Positions 1 to 8,731 of a stretch of 64,000 bases of DNA are shown here, one piece after another. Location: assembly GCA_031363055.1 (NCBI GenBank), contig JANLTP010000118.1:22899-86898 (forward strand). The letters are read 5' to 3'. Made by a program: the position numbers and the translations under genes. Origin of the DNA: JANLTP01 sp031363055 (lineage in GTDB: Bacteria > Pseudomonadota > Gammaproteobacteria > Burkholderiales > Burkholderiaceae_E). The notes below the pieces were generated by a model. The model saw only the letters and a program-made list of their open reading frames with translations. It was not told the DNA's origin and ran no database searches. Position 1 is the first letter of the stretch, and each line of letters opens with the position of its first letter.

Positions 1-1
1 T

Positions 2-559
2 GGCGGGCCGCCGCTGTTTGTGGTGCCGCTGGGCATGGACCTGTGGCTCAAGCGCGAGGGTATCAGCAATGTTAAGCCGCTTGACTGGTGGCAACATCGC
101 GATGTTGATGGCGTGCGGGTGACCCTCGTGCCGGCGCAACATTGGTCGGCACGCACGCCGTTTGATCGCCATGAGATGCTGTGGGGTGGTTACGTCGCCC
201 AGCATGCCGGGTTCTCAATGTATTACAGCGGCGATACCGGTTACAGCAAGGACTTTCAGGATATTGCTGCGCGTTTCGGTGGCTTTGACTTCGCGCAGAT
301 TCCGGTCGGTTGTTATGAGCCGCGCTGGTTCATGACGAATCAACATGTCAACGAGCCTGAGGCGATCCAGATACATCGCGATGTACGCAGCCAATTCTCG
401 ATCGGGGTGCATTGGGGCACCTTCAGACTCTGCGACGATCCGATCGATCAGGTCATTGATGAGTTTCCGAAAGCCGTCCAGGCGGCGGGCTTGCGCGCCG
501 ATGAGTTCGTGCTGCCCGTGTTGGGTGAGACTCGAGTGCTCAAGCGCTCGCCGCGCTGA
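2..559 (+). CDS. MBL-fold metallo-hydrolase, NAPE-PLD/UlaG-like (5' end outside window)
   Basis: The reading frame is open from base 2, so the true start lies upstream and only the C-terminal part is visible. The visible residues match the second half of N-acyl-phosphatidylethanolamine-phospholipase-D-like metallo-beta-lactamase proteins: HWSART, YSGDTGYS (metal-binding Asp), MTNQHVNEPEA and GVHWGTF (late metal-binding His). The family hydrolyses phosphodiester or lactone-type bonds using two metal ions. The bacterial substrate is unknown and nothing in the window defines it. It converges on the next gene with only 13 bases between the stops. The family assignment is firm; function is not. 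Confidence 0.85.
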   Translation, partial: GGPPLFVVPLGMDLWLKREGISNVKPLDWWQHRDVDGVRVTLVPAQHWSARTPFDRHEMLWGGYVAQHAGFSMYYSGDTGYSKDFQDIAARFGGFDFAQIPVGCYEPRWFMTNQHVNEPEAIQIHRDVRSQFSIGVHWGTFRLCDDPIDQVIDEFPKAVQAAGLRADEFVLPVLGETRVLKRSPR

Positions 560-572
560 TCGTTGACGCGGG

Positions 573-1523
573 TCACGCCTGTGCAATGTCCGGCAGACTG
601 CGCAATAGCGCGCGTCGCTCGGGCAGGATCGAGCGCGCCGGCGCCTCGTGCAACTTCACCGCAATGCCTTCGAGGCCGGGCACGGCCGGATAGACCTGCA
701 GGACTTGTGGATCATGCCCGGGGATCACATGATCGCTGGTCGGTGCGCGATCGACGCCGTCGCGCCAGCCGCGCATCATGTCGGCCAGATCAAAGACGAT
801 GTGAAACGGTTTTTGCGCGGCTATGTTTTCATACAAATGGGCGCAATCGCTCATCACGATGACCCGGCCCCGCTGTGTGTCCACACTGACCATCTGCATG
901 CCCGGGGTGTGTCCGCCGGCACGATAGACGCGGATGCCGGGCTTGATCTCGGCCTCGCCATCGATCAGGTTCAGGCGCCCGGCGAAGTTCTCGCGCACCA
1001 CGGTGCAAACGTCGTCGGCTTCGAAGACGCCGCCCAGGCTGATATGGCTCACGCACATGTAGCGCGAGGTTGCAAATTGCAACTCCCGGCTTTGAAGGTG
1101 CAAGCGGGCATTGGGCGCCTTGTCAAGATTGCCGGCATGGTCGTAGTGCAGATGGGTGACGATGAGGTCGGAGATGGCGTCACAGGGCACGCCCAGAAGC
1201 GCGAGTGATTCGACGGGGCATCGGAGCCAGTTTCGTTTGCGCCGCTCGGCAGTGGCTTTCGAGAAGCCGGTATCGATGAGCACGGCTTCGGACCCTCGTT
1301 TGGCCAGCCAGACGTAGTACGCCATTTCCAGCGGACCATCGTCGGCAACGCCCCCCAGGAAGCTGTGCGCACGGGTCGAAGTGAACTGGGCATACTTGAG
1401 CGCGTATAACTGCCACGGCAGACTCGACGCTTCAGCGCTGCCAGCGGCGAGTGCTTTGGCATCCACGGCGGCTGTCTGGGCGGCGGTCTGAGCGGCGTTG
1501 CTGGGTGCATTCACGGCTGGCAT
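573..1523 (-). CDS. N-acyl homoserine lactonase-like MBL-fold hydrolase
   Basis: This is a metallo-beta-lactamase-fold enzyme with the dinuclear metal motif HLHYDHAG, a downstream GHTPGM His, SDCAHLYEN (bridging Asp) and a C-terminal PGHDP His. This arrangement is that of the AHL lactonase family (AiiA/AttM-like), which opens the lactone ring of acyl-homoserine lactone signals; other lactones are possible substrates. An ATG at 1523 starts the protein shortly before conserved sequence (LPWQLYALKYAQF). The frame stays open to a GTG at 1613, but those extra residues look unconserved. No luxI/luxR pair is adjacent, so quorum quenching is only an inference from the family. Confidence 0.8.
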   Translation of the reverse strand: MPAVNAPSNAAQTAAQTAAVDAKALAAGSAEASSLPWQLYALKYAQFTSTRAHSFLGGVADDGPLEMAYYVWLAKRGSEAVLIDTGFSKATAERRKRNWLRCPVESLALLGVPCDAISDLIVTHLHYDHAGNLDKAPNARLHLQSRELQFATSRYMCVSHISLGGVFEADDVCTVVRENFAGRLNLIDGEAEIKPGIRVYRAGGHTPGMQMVSVDTQRGRVIVMSDCAHLYENIAAQKPFHIVFDLADMMRGWRDGVDRAPTSDHVIPGHDPQVLQVYPAVPGLEGIAVKLHEAPARSILPERRALLRSLPDIAQA

Positions 1524-1683
1524 TCTCCAAACGGGTTGGCCGGTCAGCTCGAAGCTGGTCGGCGAGTTAAAAAAGCTGGCAGGCGGGTACAAAACTTGCC
1601 TCAACAAGTGCACCGTCCGGGTGCGCGGGTGCCTACAATAGCTGAAATCTACAGAACCGGTAGTTTTCCCCGGAAGCGTGTAC

Positions 1684-1710
1684 CTGACGGAAGTGAAAAC
1701 CGGTTATAAT
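1684..1710 (+). promoter_or_regulatory. possible sigma70 promoter for the fmdB-like gene
   Basis: A perfect TATAAT lies at 1705-1710, 113 bases before the fmdB-like ATG. The best -35 candidate is CTGACG at 1684-1689 with a short 15-base spacer. The -10 match is convincing; the -35 is weak. Confidence 0.4.
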
Positions 1711-1823
1711 TCAAGGCTTTGCAGAATTCTCTGACGAAGGCTTAGGGCAGCGTCGCAAGACAGAGTGCCCAAGCAAAGCTCGTTGATAGAGGTTCTGTAA
1801 TCCGACCCGGTGTCCTCCAAGCC

Positions 1824-2369
1824 ATGCCCATTTACGCCTATGTTTGCAAAGACTGCGGGTTCGAAAAAGACGCGCTGCAAAAGTTTTCAGACGCGCCCTT
1901 GACACTCTGCCCATCCTGCTCAAAATCCGGTTTCGTCAAAAAATTGACAGCGCCGAGTTTTCAGTTGAAAGGCACGGGCTGGTACGCCACCGATTTTCGC
2001 GAGAATGGCAAAAAACCGCCTGATGCGAAATCGTCAGAGGACTCGGATGCCTCGGAAGGCAATAAAGACGATTCGAAAAGCGCTGATTCGAAAAGCAGTG
2101 ACTCGAAAAGCGGCGATTCGAAAGCCGGCGATGCTGCGGCCAACCAATCCACCAAAGGTGAGTCCGGAGCAGGTAGTGCGGGCGACAACAAATCCGCAGA
2201 TACGTCCGCCAGCAAGTCCGCCAGCAGCAAGTCAGCCGACAGCAACTCAAGCGCGGGTCAGTCCACCGTTTCCGCCGGTTCGGCCGGTCCAGGCAACAAG
2301 AAGGGCGGCGACGCAGGCGGTACTGGCAAGCCCACTCCTTCGTCTGGCGGAGGAGCCGGCGCCGCTTGA
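1824..2369 (+). CDS. FmdB-family zinc-ribbon protein with Ser/Lys/Asp repeat tail
   Basis: Residues 1-65 form the FmdB zinc-ribbon domain: MPIYAYVCKDCG with paired cysteines CxxC at both ends (CKDC and CPSC) followed by FQLKGTGWYATDF, as in the family of about 80-110 residues. The remaining 115 residues are low-complexity Ser, Lys, Asp, Ala and Gly, encoded partly by four 15-base tandem repeats. FmdB proteins are called putative regulators but no general biochemical role is established. The gene leads the DUF502-aspS-nudB block, a common order in betaproteobacteria. The tail is longer than typical and is probably disordered. Confidence 0.9.
   Translation: MPIYAYVCKDCGFEKDALQKFSDAPLTLCPSCSKSGFVKKLTAPSFQLKGTGWYATDFRENGKKPPDAKSSEDSDASEGNKDDSKSADSKSSDSKSGDSKAGDAAANQSTKGESGAGSAGDNKSADTSASKSASSKSADSNSSAGQSTVSAGSAGPGNKKGGDAGGTGKPTPSSGGGAGAA
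2070..2129 (+). repeat. 15-bp tandem repeat in the fmdB-like tail
   Basis: Four consecutive 15-base units beginning GATTCGAAAAG (2070, 2085, 2100, 2115) encode D-S-K-S/A-x repeats. Because the unit is a multiple of three, changes in copy number preserve the frame. Confidence 0.9.
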
Positions 2370-2416
2370 CGGACCTTGAGCGTCGAGTCGCCCCGTCACC
2401 CCGTCACCACTTAACT

Positions 2417-3058
2417 ATGCGCAAATACATCATTACCGGGCTGCTCATCTGGGTGCCGCTCGCCATCACGCTTTGGGTACTGAACTTTATTATCGGTACG
2501 ATGGATCAGAGCCTGCGGCTGTTGCCCGTGCAGGCGCATCCGCACACGCTGTTCGGGCGTGATATTCCGGGTCTCGGCGTGGTACTGACCTTGCTGGTGG
2601 TGGTGCTGACGGGTCTGTTGGGTCACAACCTGCTGGGACAACGACTGGTGCGTTTCTGGGAAGCCCTGCTCGGACGTATTCCAATCGTGCGCTCGATCTA
2701 TTCAAGCGTCAAGCAGGTCAGCGACACCATCCTTTCGCCCAATGGGCAGGCGTTCAGGCAGGCCATGCTTGTGCAATACCCTCGTCAAGGCGTCTGGACC
2801 ATTGCATTTCAGACGGGTATTCCGGCCGATGAAGTCAGGCGACATATTTCGACCGACATGGTTGCCGTTTATGTGCCCACAACGCCGAATCCGACCTCCG
2901 GTTTTTTTCTGATGTTTCCACGCAGCGAAGTCATCGAGCTGTCCATGAGTGTCGACCAGGCCCTCAAGTATGTGGTCTCGATGGGCGTGGTGTCACCGGT
3001 CGACCATCACGATGAAACCGTCACGTTGAGCAGTGAAACTGTAGTCTTGAATCGCTGA
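2417..3058 (+). CDS. DUF502 family inner-membrane protein
   Basis: The ATG at 2417 begins MRKYIITGLLIWVPLAITLW, the typical DUF502 N-terminus. An in-frame ATG at 2366 overlapping the previous stop would add 17 atypical residues. Two transmembrane segments are visible, at about residues 5-27 and 55-75, followed by GRIPIVRSIYSSVKQ, a strongly conserved DUF502 motif, and a soluble domain ending at about residue 213. The function of the family is unknown. The gene is co-directional with fmdB-like and aspS and lies between them. A 17-base perfect tandem duplication covers its stop codon. Confidence 0.9.
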   Translation: MRKYIITGLLIWVPLAITLWVLNFIIGTMDQSLRLLPVQAHPHTLFGRDIPGLGVVLTLLVVVLTGLLGHNLLGQRLVRFWEALLGRIPIVRSIYSSVKQVSDTILSPNGQAFRQAMLVQYPRQGVWTIAFQTGIPADEVRRHISTDMVAVYVPTTPNPTSGFFLMFPRSEVIELSMSVDQALKYVVSMGVVSPVDHHDETVTLSSETVVLNR

Positions 3059-3083
3059 GCCCTGAAAATCGCTGAGCCCTGAA
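3050..3083 (+). repeat. 17-bp perfect tandem duplication across the DUF502 stop
   Basis: AATCGCTGAGCCCTGAA occurs twice head to tail (3050-3066, 3067-3083). The first copy contains the TGA stop of the DUF502 gene and the second lies in the leader of aspS. Confidence 0.9.
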
Positions 3084-3102
3084 TTCTCTCGCCGAGTTGA
3101 CT

Positions 3103-4899
3103 ATGCGTACTTGCTATACCGGATTGCTGTCCTCCTCACACCTCGATCAGGTCGTTACCCTGTTCGGTTGGGTGGCGCGCCGCCGTGACCACGGCGGGGT
3201 CATTTTCATTGATCTGCGCGATCGTGAGGGACTGGCGCAGATTGTTTGTGATCCTGACCGCGCCACCATGTTTGCAGTCGCCGAAAGCATTCGCAACGAA
3301 TACTGTTTGAAGGTGACCGGCAAAGTGCGCCGACGCCCGACCGGGACCGAGAACACCAGCCTGCGCAGCGGCGAGGTGGAGTTGTTGTGTCACGAACTTG
3401 AAATTCTCAATGTGTCGATGACGCCGCCGTTTCAGCTTGATGACGAGAATTTGTCCGAGACCACTCGTCTCACGCATCGGGTTCTTGATCTGCGTCGCCC
3501 GGCGATGCAAAAGAACCTCATGTTGCGCTATCGGGTAGCCATGGAGGTTCGCAAGTTTCTCGATGCACTGGGTTTCGTCGATATCGAAACACCGATGTTG
3601 ACCAAGTCAACGCCGGAAGGCGCACGCGATTACCTGGTGCCGTCGCGCGTCAACGCCGGGCAATTTTTCGCGCTGCCGCAGTCGCCGCAACTGTTCAAGC
3701 AATTGCTGATGGTGTCGGGTTTCGATCGTTATTATCAAATTACAAAATGTTTTCGCGATGAGGATTTGCGCGCTGATCGCCAGCCCGAGTTCACTCAGAT
3801 TGACTGCGAAACGTCGTTTCTGAGCGAAGTCGAGATCCGCACGATTTTTGAGGAAATGATCCGCACCGTCTGGAAGATCGCGATCGGTGTGACCTTGCCG
3901 ACCGAGTTTCCGACCATGACGTACGGCGAAGCCATGCGCCTGTACGGGTCGGACAAACCCGATTTGCGGGTGCAAATGCAGTTCACCGATCTGACCGAGG
4001 CCATGAAAACGGTCGACTTCAAGGTGTTCTCGGCCTCAGCCAATATGGACGGTGGCCGCGTCGTGGGTTTGCGAGTGCCGGGCGGCGCGGAGATGCCGCG
4101 CAGCGAGATCGATGCCTACACTCAATTTGTCGGCATCTATGGCGCCAAGGGCCTGGCCTACATCAAGGTCAATGACGTCAGCAAAGGTCGCGAAGGCTTG
4201 CAGTCGCCGATCGTCAAGAACCTTCACGATGATGCGATCAAGACCATGCTCGCGAGCACGGGTGCAGCCAATGGTGATTTGATTTTCTTTGGCGCCGATC
4301 GTGCCAAGGTCGTCAACGATGCGATCGGCGCGCTGCGAATCAAGATCGGTCATTCGGGGCTGGGCAAGAAGAACGGCCTGGTTCAGGGTCAATGGCGGCC
4401 CCTCTGGGTGATTGATTTCCCGATGTTCGAGCGTGATGAAGAAAACGATCGCTGGGCTGCAGTGCATCATCCGTTTACTTCGCCCAAGGACGGCCATGAA
4501 GACTACATGACGACCGATCCGAGCCGTTGTCTGGCGAAAGCTTATGACCTGGTGTTGAACGGCTGGGAGCTTGGCGGTGGCTCGGTGCGAATTCACCGCG
4601 AGGAAGTGCAGAGCAAGGTGTTTCGTGCGTTGAAGATCGGTCCCGAGGAAGCACGCGCCAAATTCGGCTTCCTGCTCGATGCCTTGCAGTACGGTGCACC
4701 ACCGCATGGCGGCATTGCTTTTGGACTCGATCGCATTGTGACCATGATGACCGGCGCCGAGTCGATTCGCGATGTCATCGCCTTCCCGAAGACCCAGCGC
4801 GCGCAGTGCTTGTTGACGCAGGCGCCGAGCACGGTCGACGAAAAGCAGTTACGCGAGTTGCATATTCGCTTGCGTCTGCCGGAAGCCAAGACCACCTGA
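3103..4899 (+). CDS. aspS: aspartyl-tRNA synthetase, bacterial type
   Basis: This class II aminoacyl-tRNA synthetase of 598 residues charges tRNA(Asp) with aspartate in the cytoplasm. The N-terminal OB fold binds the anticodon (GWVARRRDHGG near residues 22-32). Class II motif 2 is FRDEDLRADRQPEFTQ at about 217-232, the bacterial GAD insertion lies in the middle, and motif 3 is GIAFGLDRIV near residue 540. I chose the ATG at 3103; an in-frame TTG at 3097 is also possible. The DHGG sequence in the anticodon domain resembles non-discriminating AspRS enzymes that also charge tRNA(Asn), as expected where GatCAB is present, but this is an inference. nudB follows after 21 bases. Confidence 0.97.
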   Translation: MRTCYTGLLSSSHLDQVVTLFGWVARRRDHGGVIFIDLRDREGLAQIVCDPDRATMFAVAESIRNEYCLKVTGKVRRRPTGTENTSLRSGEVELLCHELEILNVSMTPPFQLDDENLSETTRLTHRVLDLRRPAMQKNLMLRYRVAMEVRKFLDALGFVDIETPMLTKSTPEGARDYLVPSRVNAGQFFALPQSPQLFKQLLMVSGFDRYYQITKCFRDEDLRADRQPEFTQIDCETSFLSEVEIRTIFEEMIRTVWKIAIGVTLPTEFPTMTYGEAMRLYGSDKPDLRVQMQFTDLTEAMKTVDFKVFSASANMDGGRVVGLRVPGGAEMPRSEIDAYTQFVGIYGAKGLAYIKVNDVSKGREGLQSPIVKNLHDDAIKTMLASTGAANGDLIFFGADRAKVVNDAIGALRIKIGHSGLGKKNGLVQGQWRPLWVIDFPMFERDEENDRWAAVHHPFTSPKDGHEDYMTTDPSRCLAKAYDLVLNGWELGGGSVRIHREEVQSKVFRALKIGPEEARAKFGFLLDALQYGAPPHGGIAFGLDRIVTMMTGAESIRDVIAFPKTQRAQCLLTQAPSTVDEKQLRELHIRLRLPEAKTT

Positions 4900-4920
4900 A
4901 CCGCCGAGTGTCACCGCGCA

Positions 4921-5367
4921 GTGTCGAAGATTCCTGAGTCCGTGTTGGTCGTTATTCATACGACCGATGGTCGAGTGTTGCTGCTCGAGCGGGCCGATCA
5001 CCCGGGCTTCTGGCAATCCGTCACTGGCAGCAAGGATAGCGTTGCGGAATCAGCGGCGCAGACCTGCGCGCGCGAGGTGCAGGAAGAGACCGGTCTTGAT
5101 GTATCGAAATTCGAACTGACGGATTGGCAATACACCAATCGCTACGAGATTTTCAAACACTGGCGGCATCGTTATGCCGACGGCGTCACGCACAACACCG
5201 AGTATGTATTTGGCCTGAAGCTGCCATCGCCGTTACCGATTCAGATCGCGCTGCGCGAACATTTGCAATACACGTGGCTTCCCTGGCAAGAGGCCGCCGG
5301 TCGTTGTTTCTCCTGGTCAAATGTTGAGGCTATTCAGAAATTGCCACAACGCTTGGGGTTAATTTGA
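4921..5367 (+). CDS. nudB: dihydroneopterin triphosphate diphosphatase (Nudix)
   Basis: The product is a 148-residue Nudix hydrolase that removes pyrophosphate from dihydroneopterin triphosphate in folate synthesis. The Nudix signature runs from about residue 36 to 59, with WQSVTGSKD, REVQEE and TGL. The WQSVTGS context and the later HNTEYVFGL are typical of NudB rather than general Nudix proteins. The start is a GTG at 4921. The gene is conserved beside aspS in many betaproteobacteria. Its last bases overlap the TTG start of the next gene (TTGA), suggesting translational coupling. Confidence 0.93.
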   Translation: MSKIPESVLVVIHTTDGRVLLLERADHPGFWQSVTGSKDSVAESAAQTCAREVQEETGLDVSKFELTDWQYTNRYEIFKHWRHRYADGVTHNTEYVFGLKLPSPLPIQIALREHLQYTWLPWQEAAGRCFSWSNVEAIQKLPQRLGLI

Positions 5368-6317
5368 ATTCAGCGACCCGAGCCGCCAGAGCCGCCAGCA
5401 AGAAAACCGTAGTCGGCAAATCGGCCGAGCCGGGGCTTATCCGGATTGCGACTTACAACATTCACAAAGGCGTCGTACGCGAGTTTTTTGGCTTGCAGCG
5501 CATCGCACGAATTCACGAGCTGCGCGCCCGCCTGCATGAACTCGATGCCGATCTCATCTGCCTGCAAGAAGTGCTCGGACGCAACGATCGCTATTTGAAT
5601 CGATTCGATCAGTGGCCGAAAGAACCACAAGATGAATTCCTGGCGCATACACCGGATCTTAAGCGTACCTTCGAGTCGGCATACGGCAAGAACGCCACTT
5701 ATCTGCATGGCCACCATGGCAATGCCTTGCTGTCCAGCTTCCCGATCATGCGCCGCGAGAACCGCGACGTGTCGGACCACGTCATGGAGAAGCGCGGCAT
5801 CCTGCATTGTGTGGTTCGCGTCGGCCGACGCAATGTACACTTGTTTGTAGTGCATTTCGGTTTGTTCTCGCGCAGTCGCAAGCGCCAGGCGCAAGCACTC
5901 GTCGACTGGGCGCAGAAGGTTGTTCCAGCGCGTGCGCCGCTCATCATTGCTGGCGATTTCAACGACTGGCGCAACAGCTTGACCGATGATCTGCAATCAA
6001 AGCTTGGGGTCACCGAAGTCTTCGAAGAGATGAAACCGAATCAGGCCGTCGTGCAGCGGGTTGCCTATTTCATGCACGACCGGTTATCAGATCTCGGTGT
6101 CGATGTTCAGCGCGAAAAATTCCGCATCCCGCGGGCGATCCGCACCGCCCGAACCTTTCCGGCACTGGTTCCCTGGCTACGCATGGATCGAATATATCAA
6201 CGTGGCTTCGAGGTTGAGTGGGTCGGTGTGCCGCGCGGCATTCAGTGGGCCAGAATTTCCGACCACAGTCCGTTGATTGCGGATCTTCGATTTGCCAAGG
6301 GTGACACTGAGCGTTAG
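5364..6317 (+). CDS. endonuclease/exonuclease/phosphatase family protein
   Basis: This 317-residue protein has an EEP domain: ATYNIHKG (about residue 31), DLICLQEV with the metal-binding Glu, HHGNALLS, VHFGLFSRSR, IIAGDFNDW and the C-terminal ISDHSPL with the catalytic His. These cover all the active-site motifs of the DNase I/exonuclease III fold, so it should be catalytically competent. The substrate may be a phosphodiester or phospholipid-like compound; the family cannot decide. Relatives commonly sit after nudB and before a cardiolipin synthase gene, which is absent here. The TTG start overlaps the nudB stop by four bases. Its 3' end overlaps the next, convergent gene by four bases. Confidence 0.9.
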   Translation: MNSATRAARAASKKTVVGKSAEPGLIRIATYNIHKGVVREFFGLQRIARIHELRARLHELDADLICLQEVLGRNDRYLNRFDQWPKEPQDEFLAHTPDLKRTFESAYGKNATYLHGHHGNALLSSFPIMRRENRDVSDHVMEKRGILHCVVRVGRRNVHLFVVHFGLFSRSRKRQAQALVDWAQKVVPARAPLIIAGDFNDWRNSLTDDLQSKLGVTEVFEEMKPNQAVVQRVAYFMHDRLSDLGVDVQREKFRIPRAIRTARTFPALVPWLRMDRIYQRGFEVEWVGVPRGIQWARISDHSPLIADLRFAKGDTER

Positions 6318-7246
6318 GCCGGCACAAAAAAGCGTTGCTTCAGTTGGACCAGCGCACCGTCGGCAAGACCGAGTTCGTTGAGCACTTGATTCAGCCTGAG
6401 GCCTGGATCGCGGTCGCCGCTGAGCTCGCGCGCGTGGTTCTGAGGGCGGGCAGTTCGGCTTGCAATGATTAATTCGTTTTTCATCGAGTGTTCCCAACCG
6501 ATGAGTTCGGTCACCGAGACCTGATAGCCGTGTGCTTCCAGTTGCAAGCAGCGCAACACATTGGTCAGTTGGCTGCCGAACTCGCGGGTGTGAATCGGGT
6601 GCCGCCAAAGCTCAGCCATGGGGTTGCTGGCTATGCCGCTTCGTGACTTCGATCGATTGGCGTTCAGGGTGGCGGCAACTTCCGCCTGGCAGCAGGGCAC
6701 CAGCACCAGGTGTTGCACGCGATGCTTGAGCCCGAAGGCAATGGCATCATCGGTGGCCGTGTCGCAGGCATGCAGCGCGGTAACGATATCGATCGATTCA
6801 GGAATTTGTGTGCTGGCTTCGGACGCGACCACCGACAGGTTCAGGAAACTCATGCCGTCGAAGCCGAACTGCCGTGCGAGGCCCAGGCTGCGCTGTACCA
6901 AATCATCGCGAATTTCGACACCCATCACCTGGCCTGGAATGCTGCCATCCGGTCGTAACAGCGGTTTGAAGTACAGGTCATACAAGATGAAGCCGAGATA
7001 GGACTTGCCGGCGCCGTGGTCCACCAAGGTGACCGTGCCGTGCGTCTGTTGGATCTTTTTCAGTAATGGCTCAATGAAGTTGAACAAGTGATAGACCTGC
7101 TTGAGCTTGCGCCGCGAATCCTGGTTCAATTTACCGTCGCGCGTCAGAATGTGCAGCGCTTTCAGTAGCTCAATCGACTGGCCGGGTCGTAGGTCATATT
7201 TCTCGTCGCTGGCAACGGCATTCTTCGGAGGATTGTTGGATTTCAT
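6314..7246 (-). CDS. SAM-dependent methyltransferase (PF13679-like)
   Basis: This is a 310-residue class I methyltransferase-like protein. VDHGAGKSYLGFILYDLYF forms the SAM-binding glycine loop, GVEIRDDLV the acidic loop that binds the ribose, and ALHACDTATDDAI with LVPCCQ follows, as in the PF13679 group, which often takes part in RNA or protein methylation. The substrate is not known. It lies opposite to the aspS block, overlapping the EEP gene tail by four bases, and has no obvious operon partner. Confidence 0.85.
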   Translation of the reverse strand: MKSNNPPKNAVASDEKYDLRPGQSIELLKALHILTRDGKLNQDSRRKLKQVYHLFNFIEPLLKKIQQTHGTVTLVDHGAGKSYLGFILYDLYFKPLLRPDGSIPGQVMGVEIRDDLVQRSLGLARQFGFDGMSFLNLSVVASEASTQIPESIDIVTALHACDTATDDAIAFGLKHRVQHLVLVPCCQAEVAATLNANRSKSRSGIASNPMAELWRHPIHTREFGSQLTNVLRCLQLEAHGYQVSVTELIGWEHSMKNELIIASRTARPQNHARELSGDRDPGLRLNQVLNELGLADGALVQLKQRFFVPA

Positions 7247-7474
7247 AACTGCGAGCTTAACCGATTGGGAGTCGACAGTGAGTCGGATGCGCGAAGCGAC
7301 CGACTCGGGCGCGCATTGGCATGATATAGGTGCTCAAGAAGTTTCGGGACCGCATCCTTTTGAACGGCTGAATCGTCTTAACATTAGCACTCGCAGCATC
7401 TTGCCGCCAACGGATCAGGGCCGACTCGACCGCAGACTTCCATACACAGCACACTTCCAGGGCGAACCGAAATC

Positions 7475-7780
7475 ATGAAGCACATGGTGAGCTACAAACT
7501 TAAAGCCGACCGAGTCGCTGAGAACGAACGTTATGTCGTCGCCGTGTTCGAGGCCCTGAACCAAGCCCGGCCGTCCGGGTTACGATATGCCACCTTTCGG
7601 CTGGGCGACGGGGTCAGTTTCATGCACATTGTTTCGCACGACGAAGCCGACGGCGCCAACGCCCTGACCGCCTTGCCGGCATTCAAGGCTTTTGCCGAAC
7701 GAGTCAAAGAGCGCTGCGAAGTGCCGCCGGTTCGGGTGGAATTAACGGAGATCGGATCCTATGGCTTCTTCGGGGCGTGA
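7475..7780 (+). CDS. small protein, ABM-like (dimeric alpha-beta barrel)
   Basis: The 101-residue product begins MKHMVSYKLK and has the size and strand/helix pattern of antibiotic-biosynthesis-monooxygenase-like dimeric barrels (SFMHIVSHDE, ALPAFKAFAE, and a late helix). The family similarity is visual and no catalytic residue can be named. Its last 20 bases overlap the start of the ECF sigma-factor gene, so the two are probably translated together. Similar small barrel proteins often accompany ECF sigma factors carrying C-terminal extensions. Confidence 0.75.
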   Translation: MKHMVSYKLKADRVAENERYVVAVFEALNQARPSGLRYATFRLGDGVSFMHIVSHDEADGANALTALPAFKAFAERVKERCEVPPVRVELTEIGSYGFFGA

Positions 7781-8723
7781 CGCAGGCGCGCCGGCCGGTG
7801 AGGCGCCCGACGGCATCATCAGCGTGCTTGAGCAGGGCCGCCGGCAATTCTTGGTCCTCGTGGAGCAGGTTCGGCCCGAGTTGCACCGCTACTGCAGCCG
7901 CATGACCGGTTCCGTGGTTGATGGCGAGGACGTCGTCCAGGAAACGCTTGCGCGCGCGTTCTACGAGTTGTCGCAACTGCAAGCATTGCCGCCGTTGCGC
8001 GCATGGCTGTTTCGTATCGCGCATAACCGTGCGATCGACCACTGGCGACACGAGGCGTATCGCGCTCACGAGCCAATGGACGCCGCGCTGCAGATTGCCG
8101 ATGATTCAGGACACGAGCCCGACAACCTGCTGGCGCGTAACCAGGCGGTGCGCGCCGCCCTGTCGCACTTTCTCGAGTTGGCTCCAGCCCAACGTGGTTG
8201 CGTGATCCTCAAGGACGTGTTGGACCACAGTATTGACGAAATCGCTGGCGAACTGAACCTGAGCGTGCCCGCCGTGAAGGCCGCGCTGCACCGCGGGCGG
8301 CTGGCCCTGCGGCAACTCGGCGAAGTTCCGACTCCAGCTCTGGCGCCGCAGGCCCGCGAGGTCTCCCCCGAGTTAAGACATTATGCGAGCCTGTTCAATG
8401 CACACGACTGGGACGGTGTGCGCTCCTTGCTCGCTGACGCCGTCAGACTCGACCTCGTGTCGCGTCGCAAGGCAGCGGGGCGCCGTGAGGTCGGAACCTA
8501 TTTCAGCAACTACGACCGCATCTCCGATTGGCACATGAGCGCCGCGTGGCTCGACGGCCGTGAAGTGCTGGCCGTGTTGCCTGATTCAGCAGCCACCAAA
8601 CCGGGCTATTTCATCGAACTGGGCTGGGCCGACGAGCGCGTGATCGCGATTCGTGACTATCGCTACGTTCAATACATAGCACAGGATGTCTTGTTCGAAT
8701 TCCCCGCATCATTCACTCCTTAA
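7761..8723 (+). CDS. ECF RNA polymerase sigma factor with SnoaL-like C-terminal domain
   Basis: Sigma region 2 lies at about residues 35-105 (DVVQETLARAF, LRAWLFRIAHNRAIDHWR). Region 4 follows at about 130-190 (ALSHFLELAPAQRGCVILKDV, SIDEIAGELNLSVPAVKAALHRGR). An extra domain of about 110 residues at 205-315 (LRHYASLFNAHDWDGVRSLLA) resembles SnoaL/NTF2 folds. Sigma factors of this SigJ/ECF41-like layout use the C-terminal domain in place of a separate anti-sigma factor, which fits the absence of one here. It overlaps the ABM-like gene upstream, and the small gene at 8732 follows after eight bases. Confidence 0.9.
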   Translation: MASSGRDAGAPAGEAPDGIISVLEQGRRQFLVLVEQVRPELHRYCSRMTGSVVDGEDVVQETLARAFYELSQLQALPPLRAWLFRIAHNRAIDHWRHEAYRAHEPMDAALQIADDSGHEPDNLLARNQAVRAALSHFLELAPAQRGCVILKDVLDHSIDEIAGELNLSVPAVKAALHRGRLALRQLGEVPTPALAPQAREVSPELRHYASLFNAHDWDGVRSLLADAVRLDLVSRRKAAGRREVGTYFSNYDRISDWHMSAAWLDGREVLAVLPDSAATKPGYFIELGWADERVIAIRDYRYVQYIAQDVLFEFPASFTP

Positions 8724-8731
8724 AGCCAACC

